Source: Tupaia tana
Lineage: Eukaryota > Chordata > Mammalia > Scandentia > Tupaiidae
DNA: 64,000 nt
NCBI GenBank assembly: GCA_026018925.1
Contig: JAKSZU010000134.1
Coordinates: forward strand, 124,001-188,000
Direction of reading: 5' to 3'
The position numbers were made by a program, and so were the translations under genes. The stretch's first letter is position 1. Each line of letters opens with the position of its first letter. The notes beneath the pieces were generated by a model that saw only the letters and a program-made list of their open reading frames with translations, was not told the origin of the DNA and did not search any database. Positions 23,901 through 37,400 of the stretch are shown here, in pieces.

Positions 23901-25639
23901 AAAACTCATAAAATTGAAAAATTACCAAAAAAAAATGAGGAGACAGGAGCAGAGAGAGACAGAGACCTCAGAGACACAGAGACAGAGATAGAAGGCCAGA
24001 GGGGCTCCCTACCACACTAGCTTTGCTTGCTGGAGGCTGAATTATGAGTAGAAAGTCTTCCTTTCTCCTGAGCTCTAAAATATCTAGTTCCCAGTATCCA
24101 TGTGGAATCTTCTCAGAGAATGGCTCAACTCTCCTGCCTGGGAGAAAGGAGCAGAAGGGCTTATTAACAAAACAAAAGATGGAGCTGAGAGCCAGAGAGA
24201 AATTCTACCTTTAAAAAAATCGTATAAAGGAAAAATTACCAAAAAAAAATGAGGAGACAGGAGCAGAGAGAGACAGAGACCTCAGAGACACAGGGACAGA
24301 GATAGAAGTCCAGAGGGGCTCCCTACCACACTAGCTTTGCTTGCTGGATGCTGAATTATGAGCAGAAAATCTTCATTTCTCCTGAGCCCTGAAATATCTA
24401 CTTCCCAGTATCCATGTGGAATCTTCTCAGAGAATGGCTCAACTCTCCTGCCTGGGAGAAAGGAGCAGAAGGGCTTATTAACAAAACAAAAGATGGAGCT
24501 GAGAGCCAGAGAGAAGTTCTACCTTTAAAAAAATCGTAAAAGGGAAAAATTACAAAAATAAAATGAGGAGACAGGAGCAGGGAGAGACAGAGACCTCAGA
24601 GACACAGAGACCGAGATAGAAGGCCAGAGGGGCTCCCTACCACACTAGCTTTGCTTGCTGGAGGCTGAATTATGAGTAGAAAACCTTCATTTCTCCTGAG
24701 CCCTGAAATATCTAGTTCCCAGTATCCATGTGGAATCTTCTCAGAGAATGGCTCAACTCTCCTGCCTGGGAGAAAGAGCAGAAGGGCTTATTAACAAAAC
24801 AAATGATGGAGCTGAGATCTAGAGAGAAATTCTACCTTTAAAAAAAACGTACAAAGGAAAAATTACCAAAAAAAAATGAGGAGACAGGAGCAGAGTGAGA
24901 CAGAGACTTCAGAGACACAGAGACAGAGATAGAAGGCCAGAGGGGCTCCCTACCACTCTAGCTTTGCTTGCTGGAGGCTGAATTATGAGAAGAAAATCTT
25001 CATTTCTCCTGAGCCCTGAAATATCTAGTTCCCAGTATCCATGTGTAATCTTCTCAGAGAATGGCTCAACTCTCCTGCCTGGGAGAATGGATCAGAAGGG
25101 CTTATTAACAAAACAAAAGATGGAGCTGAGAGCCAGAGAGAAATTCTACCTTTAAAAAAATCGTAAAGAGGAAAAATTACCAAAAAAATAAAATAAGGAG
25201 ACAGGAGCAGAGAGATACAGAGACCTCAGAGACACAGAGACAGAGATAGAAGGCCAGAGGGGCTCCCTACCACACTAGCTTTGCTTGCTGGAGACTGAAT
25301 TATGAGAAGAAAATCTTCATTTCTCCTGAGCCCTGAAATATCTAGTTCCCAGTATCCATGTGGAATCTTCTCAGAGAATGGCTCAACTCTCTTGCCTGGG
25401 AGAAAGGAGCAGAAGGGCTTATTAACAAAACAAAAGATGGAGCTGAGAGCCAGAGAGAAATTCTACCTTTAAAAAAATCGTAACAAGGAAAAATTACCAA
25501 AAAGAAAAATGAGGATACAGGAGCAGAGAGAGACAGAGACCTCAGAGACACAGAGACAGAGATAGAAGGCCAGAGGGGCTCCCTACCACACTAGCTTTGC
25601 TTGCTGGAGGCTGAATTATGAGTAGAAAATCTTCATTTC
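20941..25639. repeat. Satellite between the two 23-monomer partners
   Basis: About 15 monomers continue the mosaic of the preceding blocks. GAGCTC-type units have landmarks at 21908 and 24111. ATACATGTGTAATC units (near 21272) match others near 18752 and 25988. The GATGAAGCTGAG monomer at 22846 matches 15616 at 7230 bp. No insert, gene or array edge is seen. Confidence 0.8.
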
Positions 25640-28150
25640 TCCTGAGCCCTGAAATATCTAGTTCCCAGTATCCATGTGGAATCTTCTCAGAGAATGGCTC
25701 AACTCTCCTGCCTGGGAGAAAGGAGCAGAAGGGCTTATTAACAAAACAAAAGATGGACCTGAGAGCCAGAGAGAAATTCTACCTTTAAAAAAATCGTAGA
25801 AAGGAAAAATTACCAAAAAAAAAATGAGGAGACAGGAGCAGAGAGATACAGAGACCTCAGAGACACAGAGACAGAGACAGAAGGCCAGAGGGGCTCCCTA
25901 CCACACCAGCTTTGCTTGCTGGAGGCTGAATTATGAGTAAAAATTCTTCATTTCTCCTGAGCCCTGAAATATCTAGTTCCCAGTATACATGTGTAATCTT
26001 CTCAGAGAATGGCTCAACTCTCCAGCCTGGGAGAAAGGAGCAGAAGGGCTTATTAACTAAACAAAAGATGGAGCTGACAGCCAGAGAGAAATTCTACCTT
26101 TAAAAAAATGGTAAAAAGGAAAAATTACCAAAAAAATAAAATAAGGAGACAGGAGCAGAGAGAGACAGAGACCTCAGAGACACAGAGACAGAGATAGAAG
26201 GCCAGAGGGGCTCCCTACCACACTAGCTTTGCTTGCTGGAGGCTGAATTATGAGTAGAAAATCTTCATTTCTCCTGAGCCCTGAAATATCTAGTTCCCAG
26301 TATCCATGTGGAATCTTCTCAGAGAATGGCTCAACTCTCCTGCCTGGGAGAAAGGAGCAGAAGGGCTTATTAACAAAACAGAAGATGGAGCTGAGAGCCG
26401 GATAGAAATTCTACCTTTCAAAAAATCGTAAAATGGAAAAATTACCAAAAAAAAAATGAGGAGACAGGAGCAGAGAGAGACAGAGACCTCAGAGACACAG
26501 AGACAGAGACAGAAGGCCAGAGGGGCTCCCTACCACACTAGCTTTGCTTGCTGGAGGCTGAATTATGAGTAGAAAATCTTCATTTCTCCAGATCCCTGAA
26601 ATATCTAGTTCCCAGTATCCATGTGGAATCTTCTCAGAGAATGGCTCAACTCTCCTGCCTGGCAGAAAGGAGCAGAAGGGCTTATTAACAAAACAAAAGA
26701 TCGAGCTGAGAGCCAGAGAGAAATTCTACCTTTAAAAAAATCGTAAAAAGGAAAAATTACCAAAAATTAAAATGAGGAGACAGAAGCACAGAGAGACAGA
26801 GACCTCAGAGGCACAGAGAGAGAGACAGAAGGCCAGAGGGGCTCCCTACCACACTAGGTTTGCTTGCTGGAGGCTGAATTCTGAGTAGAAAATCTTCATT
26901 TCTCCTGAGCCCTGAAATATCTTGTTCCCAGTATCCATGTGGAAACTTCTCAGAGAATGGCTCACTCTCCTGCATGGGAGAAAGGAGCAGAAGGGCTTAT
27001 TAACAAAACAAAAGATGGAGCTGAGAGCCAGAGAAAAATTCTACCTTTAAAAAATCGTAAAATTGAAAAATTACCAAAAAAATAATGAGGAGACAGGAAC
27101 AGAGAGAGACAGAGACCTCAGAGACAGAGAGACAGAGATAGAAGGCCAGAAGGGCTCCCTACCACACTAGTTTTGCTTGCTGGAGGCTGAATTATGAGTA
27201 GAAAATCTTCATTTCTCCTGAGCCCTGAAATATATAGTTCACAGTATCCATGTGGAATCTTCTCAGAGAATGGCTCAACTCTCCTGCCTGGGAGAAAGAG
27301 CAGAAGGGCTTATTAACAAAACAAAAGACGGAGCTGAGATCTAGAGAGAAATTCTACCTTTAAAAAAATCGTACAAAGGAAAAATTACCAAAAAAAAATG
27401 ATGAGACAGGAGCAGAGAGAGACAGAGACTTCAGAGACACAGAGACATAGATAGAAGGCCAGAGGGGCTCCCTACCACTCTAGCTTTGCTTGCTGGATTC
27501 TGAATTATGAGTAGAAAATCTTCATTTCTCCTGAGCCCTGAAATATCTAGTTCCCAGTATGCATGTGTAATCTTCTCAGAGAATGGCTCAACTCTCCTGC
27601 CTGGGAGAAAGGATCAGAAGGGCTTATTAACAAAACAAAAGATGGAACTGAGAGCCAGAGAGAAATTCTACCTTTAAAAAAATCGTAAAAAGGATAAATT
27701 ACCAAAAAAATAAAATAAGGAGACAGGAGCAGAGAGAGACAGAGACCTCAGAGACACAGAGACAAAGATAGAAGGCCAGAGGGGCTCCCTACCCCACTAG
27801 CTTTGCTTGCTGTAGGCTGAATTATGAGTAGAAAATCTTCATTTCTCCTGAGCCCTGAAATATCTAGTTCCCAGTATCCATGTGGAAACTTCTCAGAGAA
27901 TGGCTCAACTCTCCTGCCTGGGAGAAAGGAGCAGAAGGGCTTATTAACAAAACAAAAGATGGAGCTGAGAGCCAGAGAGAAATTCTACCTTTAAAAAAAA
28001 TCGTAAAGAGGAAAAATTACCAAAAAAAATGAGGAGACAGGAGCAGAGAGAGACAGAGACCTCAGAGACACAGAGAGAGATAGAAGTCCAGAGGGGCTCC
28101 CTACCACACTAGCTTTGCTTGCTGGATGCTGAATTATGAGCAGAAAATCT
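25640..28150. repeat. Satellite segment, right partner of the 23-monomer duplication
   Basis: Matches 18401-20940 at about 7231 bp, and in addition part of it (26.3-28.1 kb) recurs at 3457 bp (29.8-31.6 kb): the CAGATCCCTG variant lies at 26591 and 30048. It therefore belongs to two nested duplications, one older and more diverged, one fresher. Confidence 0.75.
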
Positions 28151-31100
28151 TCATTTATCCTGAGCCCTGAAATATCAAATTCCCAGTATCCATGTGGAAT
28201 CTTCTCAGAGAATGGCTCAACTCTCCTGCCTGGGAGAAAGGAGCAGAAATGCTTATTAACAAAACCATGGATGGAGCTGAGAGCCAGAGAGAAATTCTAC
28301 CTTTAAAAAAATCGTAAAAAGGAAAAATTACCAAAAAAAAAATGAGGAGACAGGTGCAGAGAGATACAGAGACCTCAGAGACACAGAGACAGAGATAGAA
28401 GGCCAGAGGGGCTCCCTGCCACACTAGCTTTGCTTGCTGGAGGCTGAATTATGAGTAGAAAATCTTCATTTCTCCTGAGCCCTGAAATATCTAGTTCCCA
28501 GTATGCATGTGGAATCTTAGAGAATGGCTCAACTCTCCTGCCTGGGAGAAAGGAGCAGAAGGGCTTATTAACAAAACAGAAGATGGAGCTGAGAGCCAGA
28601 TAGAAATTCTACCTTTAAAAAAATCGTAAAAAGGAAAAATTACCAAAATAAAAAAATGAGGAGACAGGAGCAGAGAGAGACAGAGACCTCAGGGACACAG
28701 AGACAGAGATAGAAGGCCAGAGGGGCTCCCTACCACACTAGCTTTGCTTGCTGAATACTGAATGATGAGCAGAAAATCATTTTTCCTGAGCCCTGAAATA
28801 TCTAGTTCCCAGTATCCATGTGGAATCTTCTCAGAGAATGGCTTAACTCTCCTGCCTGGGAGAAAGGAGCAGAAGGGCTTATTAACAAAACAAAAGACGG
28901 AGCTGAGAGCCAGAGAGAAATTCTACCTTTAAAAATATCGTAAAAAGGAAAAATTACCAAAAAAAAATGAGGAGACAGGAGCAGAGAGAGACAGAGACCT
29001 TAGAGACACAGAGACAGAGATAGAAGGCCAGAGGGGCTCCATACCACACTAGTTTTGCTTGGTGCAGGCTGAATTATGAGTAGAAAATCTTCATTTCTCC
29101 TGAGCCCTGAAATATCTAGTTCCCACTATCCATGTGGAATCTTCTCAGAGAATGGCTCAACTCTCCTGCCTGGGAGAAAGGAGCAGAAGGGCTTATTAAC
29201 AAAACAAAAGATGGAGCTGAGAGCCAGAGAGAAATTGTACATTTAAAAAAATCGTAAAAAGGAAAAATTACCAAAAAGAAAAATGAGGAGACACGAGCAG
29301 AGAGAGACAGAGACTTCAGAGACACAGAGACAGAGATAGAAGGCCAGAGGGGCTCCCTACCACACTAGGTTTGCTTGCTGGAGCCTGAATTATGAGTAGA
29401 AAATCTTCATTTCTCCTGAGCCCTGAAATATCTAGTTCCCAGTATCCGTGTGGAATCTTCTCAGAGAATGGCTCAACTCTCCAGCCTGGGAGAAAGGAGC
29501 AGAAGGGCTTATTAAGAAAACAAAAGATGGAGCTGAGAGCCAGAGAGAAATTCTACCTTTAAAAAAATGGTAGAAAGGAAAAATTACCAAAAAAACAATG
29601 AGGAGACAGGAGCAGAGAGAGACAGAGACCTCAGAGACACAGAGACAGAGACAGAAGGCCAGAGGGGCTCCCTACCACACTAGCTTTGCTTGCTGGAGGC
29701 TGAATTATGAGTAGAAAATCTTCATTTCTCCTGAGCCCTGAAATATCTAGTTCCCAGTATCCATGTGGAATCTTCTCAGAGAATGGCTCAACTCTCCTGC
29801 CTGGGAGAAAGGAGCAGAAGGGCTTATTAACAAAACAGAAGATGGAGCTGAGAGCCGGATAGAAATTCTACCTTTCAAAAAATCGTAAAATGGAAAAATT
29901 ACCAAAAAAAAAATGAGAAGACAGGAGCAGAGAGAGACAGAGACCTCAGAGACACAGAGACAGAGACAGAAGGCCAGAGGGGCTCCCTACCACACTAGCT
30001 TTGCTTGCTGGAGGCTGAATTATGAGTAGAAAATCTTCATTTCTCCAGATCCCTGAAATATCTAGTTCCCAGTATCCATGTGGAATCTTCTCAGAGAATG
30101 GCTCAACTCTCCTGCCTGGCAGAAAGGAGCAGAAGGGCTTATTAACAAAACAAAAGATGGAGCTGAGAGCCAGAGAGAAATTCTACCTTTAAAAAAATCG
30201 TAAAAAGGAAAAATTACCAAAAATTAAAATGAGGATACAGAAGCACAGAGAGACAGAGACCTCAGAGGCACAGAGACAGAGACAGAAGGCCAGAGGGGCT
30301 CCCTACCACACTAGGTTTGCTTGCTGGAGGCTGAATTCTGAGTAGAAAATCTTCATTTCTCCTGAGCCCTGAAATATCTGGTTCCCAGTATCCATGTGGA
30401 AACTTCTCAGAGAATGGCTCAACTCTCCTGCATGGGAGAAAGGAGCAGAAGGGCTTATTAACAAAACAAAAGATGGAGCTGAGAGCCAGAGAAAAATTCT
30501 ACCTTTAAAAAATCGTAAAATTGAAAAATTACCAAAAAAATAATGAGGAGACAGGAGAAGAGAGAGACAGAGACCTCAGAGACAGAGAGACAGAGATAGA
30601 AGGCCAGAAGGGCTCCCTACCACACTAGTTTTGCTTGCTGGAGGCTGAATTATGAGTAGAAAATCTTCATTTCTCCTGAGCCCTGAAATATATAGTTCAC
30701 AGTATCCATGTGGAATCTTCTCAGAGAATGGCTCAACTCTCCTGCCTGGGAGAAAGAGCAGAAGGGCTTATTAACAAAACAAAAGACGGAGCTGAGATCT
30801 AGAGAGAAATTCTACCTTTAAAAAAATCGTAGAAAGGAAAAATTACCAAAAAAAATGATGAGACAGGAGCAGAGAGAGACAGAGACTTCAGAGACACAGA
30901 GACATAGATAGAAGGCCAGAGGGGCTCCCTACCACTCTAGCTTTGCTTGCTGGATTCTGAATTATGAGTAGAAAATCTTCATTTCTCCTGAGCCCTGAAA
31001 TATCTAGTTCCCAGTATGCATGTGTAATCTTCTCAGAGAATGGCTCAACTCTCATGCCTGGGAGAAAGGATCAGAAGGGCTTATTAACAAAACAAAAGAT

Positions 31101-32364
31101 GGAGCTGAGAGCCAGAGAGAAATTCTACCTTTAAAAAAATCGTAAAAAGGATAAATTACCAAAAAAATAAAATAAGGAGACAGGAGCAGAGAGAGACAGA
31201 GACCTCAGAGACACAGAGACAGAGATAGAAGGCCAGAGGGGCTCCCTACCACACTAGCTTTGCTTGCTGGAGGCTGAATTATGAGTAGAAAATCTTCATT
31301 TCTCCTGAGCCCTGAAATATCTAGTTCCCAGTATCCATGTGGAAACTTCTCAGAGAATGGCTCAACTCTCCTGCCTGGGAGAAAGGAGCAGAAGGGCTTA
31401 TTAACAAAACAAAAGATGGAGCTGAGAGCCAGAGAGAAATTCTACCTTTAAAAAAAATCGTATAAAGGAAAAATTACGAAAAAAAATGAGGAGACAGGAG
31501 CAGAGAGAGACAGAGACCTCAGAGACACAGAGAGAGATAGAAGTCCAGAGGGGCTCCCTACCACACTAGCTTTGCTTGCTGGATGCTGAATTATGAGCAG
31601 AAAATCTTCATTTATCCTGAGCCCTGAAATATCAAATTCCCAGTATCCATGTGGAATCTTCTCAGAGAATGGCTCAACTCTCCTGCCTGGGAGAAAGGAG
31701 CAGAAATGCTTATTAACAAAACAATGGATGGAGCTGAGAGCCAGAGAGAAATTCTACCTTTAAAAAAATCGTAAAAAGGAAAAATTACCAAAAAAAAAAT
31801 GAGGAGACAGGTGCAGAGAGATACAGAGACCTCAGAGACACAGAGACAGAGATAGAAGGCCAGAGGGGCTCCCTGCCACACTAGCTTTGCTTGCTGGAGG
31901 CTGAATTATGAGTAGAAAATCTTCATTTCTCCTGAGCCCTGAAATATCTAGTTCCCAGTATCCGTGTGGAATCTTCTCAGAGAATGGCTCAACTCTCCTG
32001 CCTGGGAGAAAGGAGCAGAAGGGCTTATTAAGAAAACAAAAGATGGAGCTGAGAGCCAGAGAGAAATTCTACCTTTAAAAAAATGGTAGAAAGGAAAAAT
32101 TACCAAAAAAACAATGAGGAGACAGGAGCAGAGAGAGACAGAGACCTCAGAGACACAGAGACAGAGACAGAAGGCCAGCGGGGCTCCCTACCACACTAGC
32201 TTTGCTTGCTGGAGGCTGAATTATGAGTAGAAAATCTTCATTTCTCCTGAGCCCTGAAATATCTAGTTCCCAGTATCCATGTGGAATCTTCTCAGAGAAT
32301 GGCTCAAATCTCCTGCCTGGCAGAAAGGAGCAGAAGGGCTTATTAACAAAACAAAAGATGGAGC
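27335..32364. repeat. Higher-order repeat, 16 monomers (5.03 kb), copy A
   Basis: Starts at a GAGATCTAGAG monomer and matches copy B at 5028-5030 bp throughout. Matched points are CTAGAGAG 27341 and 32371; a monomer lacking CTC in CTTCTCAG (28517 and 33545); the shortened AGAAAATCATTTTTCC monomer (near 28772 and 33801); a CCCACTATCC monomer (near 29124 and 34152); GTATCCGTGTGG (near 29444 and 34472); and CAGATCCCTG (30048 and 35077). Inside it, an 11-monomer relation (28155 and 31612, 3457 bp) shows an earlier duplication, with three monomers missing from the second internal copy after 31960. Confidence 0.85.
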
Positions 32365-35300
32365 TGAGATCTAGAGAGAAATTCTACCTTTAAAAAAATC
32401 GTACAAAGGAAAAATTACCAAAAAAAATGATGAGACAGGAGCAGAGAGAGACAGAGACTTCAGAGACACAGAGACATAGATAGAAGGCCAGAGGGGCTCC
32501 CTACCACTCTAGCTTTGCTTGCTGGATTCTGAATTATGAGTAGAAAATCTTCATTTCTCCTGAGCCCTGAAATATCTAGTTCCCAGTATGCATGTGTAAT
32601 CTTCTCAGAGAATGGCTCAACTCTCCTGCCTGGGAGAAAGGATCAGAAGGGCTTATTAACAAAACAAAAGATGGAGCTGAGAGCCAGAGAGAAATTCTAC
32701 CTTTAAAAAAATCGTAAAAAGGATAAATTACCAAAAAAATAAAATAAGGAGACAGGAGCAGAGACAGACAGAGACCTCAGAGACACAGAGACAGAGATAG
32801 AAGGCCAGAGGGGCTCCCTACCACACTAGCTTTGCTTGCTGGAGGCTGAATTATGAGTAGAAAATCTTCATTTCTCCTGAGCCTTGAAATATCTAGTTCC
32901 CAGTATCCATGTGGAAACTTCTCAGAGAATGGCTCAACTCTCCTGCCTGGGAGAAAGGAGCAGAAGGGCTTATTAACAAAACAAAAGATGGAGCTGAGAG
33001 CCAGAGAGAAATTCTACCTTTAAAAAAAATCGTATAAAGGAAAAATTAACAAAAAAAATGAGGAGACAGGAGCAGAGAGAGACAGAGACCTCAGAGACAC
33101 AGAGAGAGATAGAAGTCCAGAGGGGCTCCCTACCACACTAGCTTTGCTTGCTGGATGCTGAATTATGAGCAGAAAATCTTCATTTATCCTGAGCCCTGAA
33201 ATATCAAATTCCCAGTATCCATGTGGAATCTTCTCTGAGAATGGCTCAACTCTCCTGCCTGGGAGAAAGGAGCAGAAATGCTTATTAACAAAACAATGGA
33301 TGGAGCTGAGAGCCAGAGAGAAATTCTACCTTTAAAAAAATCGTAAAAAGGAAAAATTACCAAAAAAAAAATGAGGAGACAGGTGCAGAGAGATACAGAG
33401 ACCTCAGAGACACAGAGACAGAGATAGAATGCCAGAGGGGCTCCCTGCCACACTAGCTTTGCTTGCTGGAGGCTGAATTATGAGTAGAAAATCTTCATTT
33501 CTCCTGAGCCCTGAAATATCTAGTTCCCAGTATGCATGTGGAATCTTAGAGAATGGCTCAACTCTCCTGCCTTGGAGAAAGGAGCAGAAGGGCTTATTAA
33601 CAAAACAGAAGATGGAGCTGAGAGCCAGATAGAAATTCTACCTTTAAAAAAATCGTAAAAAGGAAAAATTACCAAAATAAAAAAATGAGGAGACAGGAGC
33701 AGAGAGAGATCGAGACCTCAGGGACACAGAGACAGAGATAGAAGGCCAGAGGGGCTCCCTACCACACTAGCTTTGCTTGCTGAATACTGAATGATGAGCA
33801 GAAAATCATTTTTCCTGAGCCCTGAAATATCTAGTTCCCAGTATCCATGTGGAATCTTCTCAGAGAATGGCTTAACTCTCCTGCCTGGGAGAAAGGAGCA
33901 GAAGGGCTTATTAACAAAACAAAAGATGGAGCTGAGAGCCAGAGAGAAATTCTACCTTTAAAAATATCGTAAAAAGGAAAAATTACCAAAAAAAATGAGG
34001 AGACAGGAGCAGAGAGAGACAGAGACCTTAGAGACACAGAGACAGAGATAGAAGGCCAGAGGGGCTCCATACCACACTAGTATTGCTTGGTGGAGGCTGA
34101 ATTATGAGTAGAAAATCTTCATTTCTCCTGAGCCCTGAAATATCTAGTTCCCACTATCCATGTGGAATCTTCTCAGAGAATGGCTCAACTCTCCTGCCTG
34201 GGAGAAAGGAGCAGAAGGGCTTATTAACAAAACAAAAGATGGAGCTGAGAGCCAGAGAGAAATTGTACATTTAAAAAAATCGTAAAAAGGAAAAATTACC
34301 AAAAAGAAAAATGAGGAGACACGAGCAGAGAGAGACAGAGACTTCAGAGACACAGAGACAGAGAAAGAAGGCCAGAGGGGCTCCCTACCACACTAGCTTT
34401 GCTTGCTGGTGCCTGAATTATGAGTAGAAAATCTTCATTTCTCCTGAGCCCTGAAATATCTAGTTCCCAGTATCCGTGTGGAACCTTCTCAGAGAATGGC
34501 TCATCTCTCCTGCCTGGGAGAAAGGAGCAGAAGGGCTTATTAAGAAAACAAAAGATGGAGCTGAGAGCCAGAGAGTAATTCTACCTTTAAAAAAATGGTA
34601 GAAAGGAAAAATTACCAAAAAAACAATGAGGAGACAGGAGCAGAGAGAGACAGAGACCTCAGAGACACAGAGACAGAGACAGAAGGCCAGAGGGGCTCCC
34701 TACCACACTAGCTTTGCTTGCTGGAGGCTGAATTATGAGTAGAAAATCTTCATTTCTCCTGAGCCCTGAAATATCTAGTTCCCAGTATCCATGTGGAATC
34801 TTCTCAGAGAATGGCTCAACTCTCCTGCCTGGGAGAAAGGAGCAGAAGGGCTTAATAACAAAACAGAAGATGGAGCTGAGAGCCGGATAGAAATTCTACC
34901 TTTCAAAAAATCGTAAAATGGAAAAATTACCAAAAAAAAAAATGAGGAGACAGGAGCAGAGAGAGACAGAGACCTCAGAGACACAGAGACAGAGACAGAA
35001 GGCCAGAGGGGCTCCCTACCACACTAGCTTTGCTTGCTGGAGGCTGAATTATGAGTAGAAAATCTTCATTTCTCCAGATCCCTGAAATATCTAGTTCCCA
35101 GTATCCATGTGGAATCTTCTCAGAGAATGGCTCAACTCTCCTGCCTGGCAGAAAGGAGCAGAAGGGCTTATTAACAAAACAAAAGATGGAGCTGAGAGCC
35201 AGAGAGAAATTCTACCTTTAAAAAAATCGTAAAAAGGAAAAATTACCAAAAATTAAAATGAGGAGACAGAAGCACAGAGAGACAGAGACCTCAGAGGCAC

Positions 35301-37400
35301 AGAGACAGAGACAGAAGGCCAGAGGGGCTCCCTACCACACTAGGTTTGCTTTCTGGAGGCTGAATTCTGAGTAGAAAATCTTCATTTCTCCTGAGCCCTG
35401 AAATATCTGGTTCCCAGTATCCATGTGGAAACTTCTCAGAGAATGGCTCAACTCTCCTGCATGGGAGAAAGGAGCAGAAGGGCTTATTAACAAAACAAAA
35501 GATGGAGCTGAGAGCCAGAGAAAAATTCTACCTTTAAAAAATCGTAAAATTGAAAAATAACCAAAAAAATAATGAGGAGACAGGAACAGAGAGAGACAGA
35601 GACCTCAGAGACAGAGAGTCAGAGATAGAAGGCCAGAAGGGCTCCCTACCACACTAGTTTTGCTTGCTGGAGGCTGAATTATGAGTAGAAAATCTTCATT
35701 TCTCCTGAGCCCTGAAATATCTAGTTCACAGTATCCATGTGGAATCTTCTCAGAGAATGGCTCAACTCTCCTGCCTGGGAGAAAGAGCAGAAGGGCTTAT
35801 TAACAAAACAAAAGACGGAGCTGAGATCTAGAGAGAAATTCTACCTTTAAAAAAATCGTACAAAGGAAAAATTACCAAAAAAAAATGATGAGACAGGAGC
35901 AGAGAGAGACAGAGACTTCAGAGACACAGAGACATAGATAGAAGGCCAGAGGGGCTCCCTACCACTCTAGCTTTGCTTGCTGGATTCTGAATTATGAGTA
36001 GAAAATCTTCATTTCTCCTGAGCCCTGAAATATCTAGTTCCCAGTATGCATGTGTAATCTTCTCAGAGAATGGCTCAACTCTCCTGCCTGGGAGAAAGGA
36101 TCAGAAGGGCTTATTAACAAAACAAAAGATGGAGCTGAGAGCCAGAGAGAAATTCTACCTTTAAAAAAATCGTAAAAAGGATAAATTACCAAAAAAATAA
36201 AATAAGGAGACAGGAGCAGAGAGAGACAGAGACCTCAGAGACACAGAGACAGAGATAGAAGGCCAGAGGGGCTCCCTACCACACTAGCTTTGCTTGCTGG
36301 AGGCTGAAATATGAGTAGAAAATCTTCATTTCTCCTGAGCCCTGAAATATCTAGTTCCCAGTATCCATGTGGAAACTTCTCAGAGAATGGCTCAACTCTC
36401 CTGCCTGGGAGAAAGGAGCAGAAGGGCTTATTAACAAAACAAAAGATGGAGCTGAGAGCCAGAGAGAAATTCTACCTTTAAAAAAAATCGTATAAAGGAA
36501 AAATTAACAAAAAAAATGAGGAGACAGGAGCAGAGAGAGACAGAGACCTCAGAGACACAGAGAGAGATAGAAGTCCAGAGGGGCTCCCTACCACACTAGC
36601 TTTGCTTGCTGGATGCTGAATTATGAGCAGAAAATCTTCATTTATCCTGAGCCCTGAAATATCAAATTCCCAGTATCCATGTGGAATCTTCTCAGAGAAT
36701 GGCTCAACTCTCCTGCCTGGGAGAAAGGAGCAGAAATGCTTATTAACAAAACAATGGATGGAGCTGAGAGCCAGAGAGAAATTCTACCTTTAAAAAAATC
36801 GTAAAAAGGAAAAATTACCAAAAAAAAAATGAGGAGACAGGTGCAGAGAGATACAGAGACCTCAGAGACACAGAGACAGAGATAGAAGGCCAGAGGGGCT
36901 CCCTGCCACACTAGCTTTGCTTGCTGGAGGCTGAATTATGAGTAGAAAATCTTCATTTCTCCTGAGCCCTGAAATATCTAGTTCCCAGTATCCGTGTGGA
37001 ATCTTCTCAGAGAATGGCTCAACTCTCCTGCCTGGGAGAAAGGAGCAGAAGGGCTTATTAAGAAAACAAAAGATGGAGCTGAGAGCCAGAGAGAAATTCT
37101 ACCTTTAAAAAAATGGTAGAAAGGAAAAATTACCAAAAAAACAATGAGGAGACAGGAGCAGAGAGAGACAGAGACCTCAGAGACACAGAGACAGAGACAG
37201 AAGGCCAGCGGGGCTCCCTACCACACTAGCTTTGCTTGCTGGAGGCTGAATTATGAGTAGAAAATCTTCATTTCTCCTGAGCCCTGAAATATCTAGTTCC
37301 CAGTATCCATGTGGAATCTTCTCAGAGAATGGCTCAAATCTCCTGCCTGGCAGAAAGGAGCAGAAGGGCTTATTAACAAAACAAAAGATGGAGCTGATAG
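32365..37400. repeat. Higher-order repeat, 16 monomers (5.03 kb), copy B
   Basis: Follows copy A directly, head to tail, and repeats its internal order: the AATGCTTATTAACAAAACAATGG monomers near 33277 and 36735 match 28247 and 31705. The match runs out near 37390, where GCTGATAGCCAGAG replaces GCTGAGATCTAG. Differences from copy A are scattered single bases (for example CTCTGAGAATGG near 33233, GATCGAG near 33708). Confidence 0.85.
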
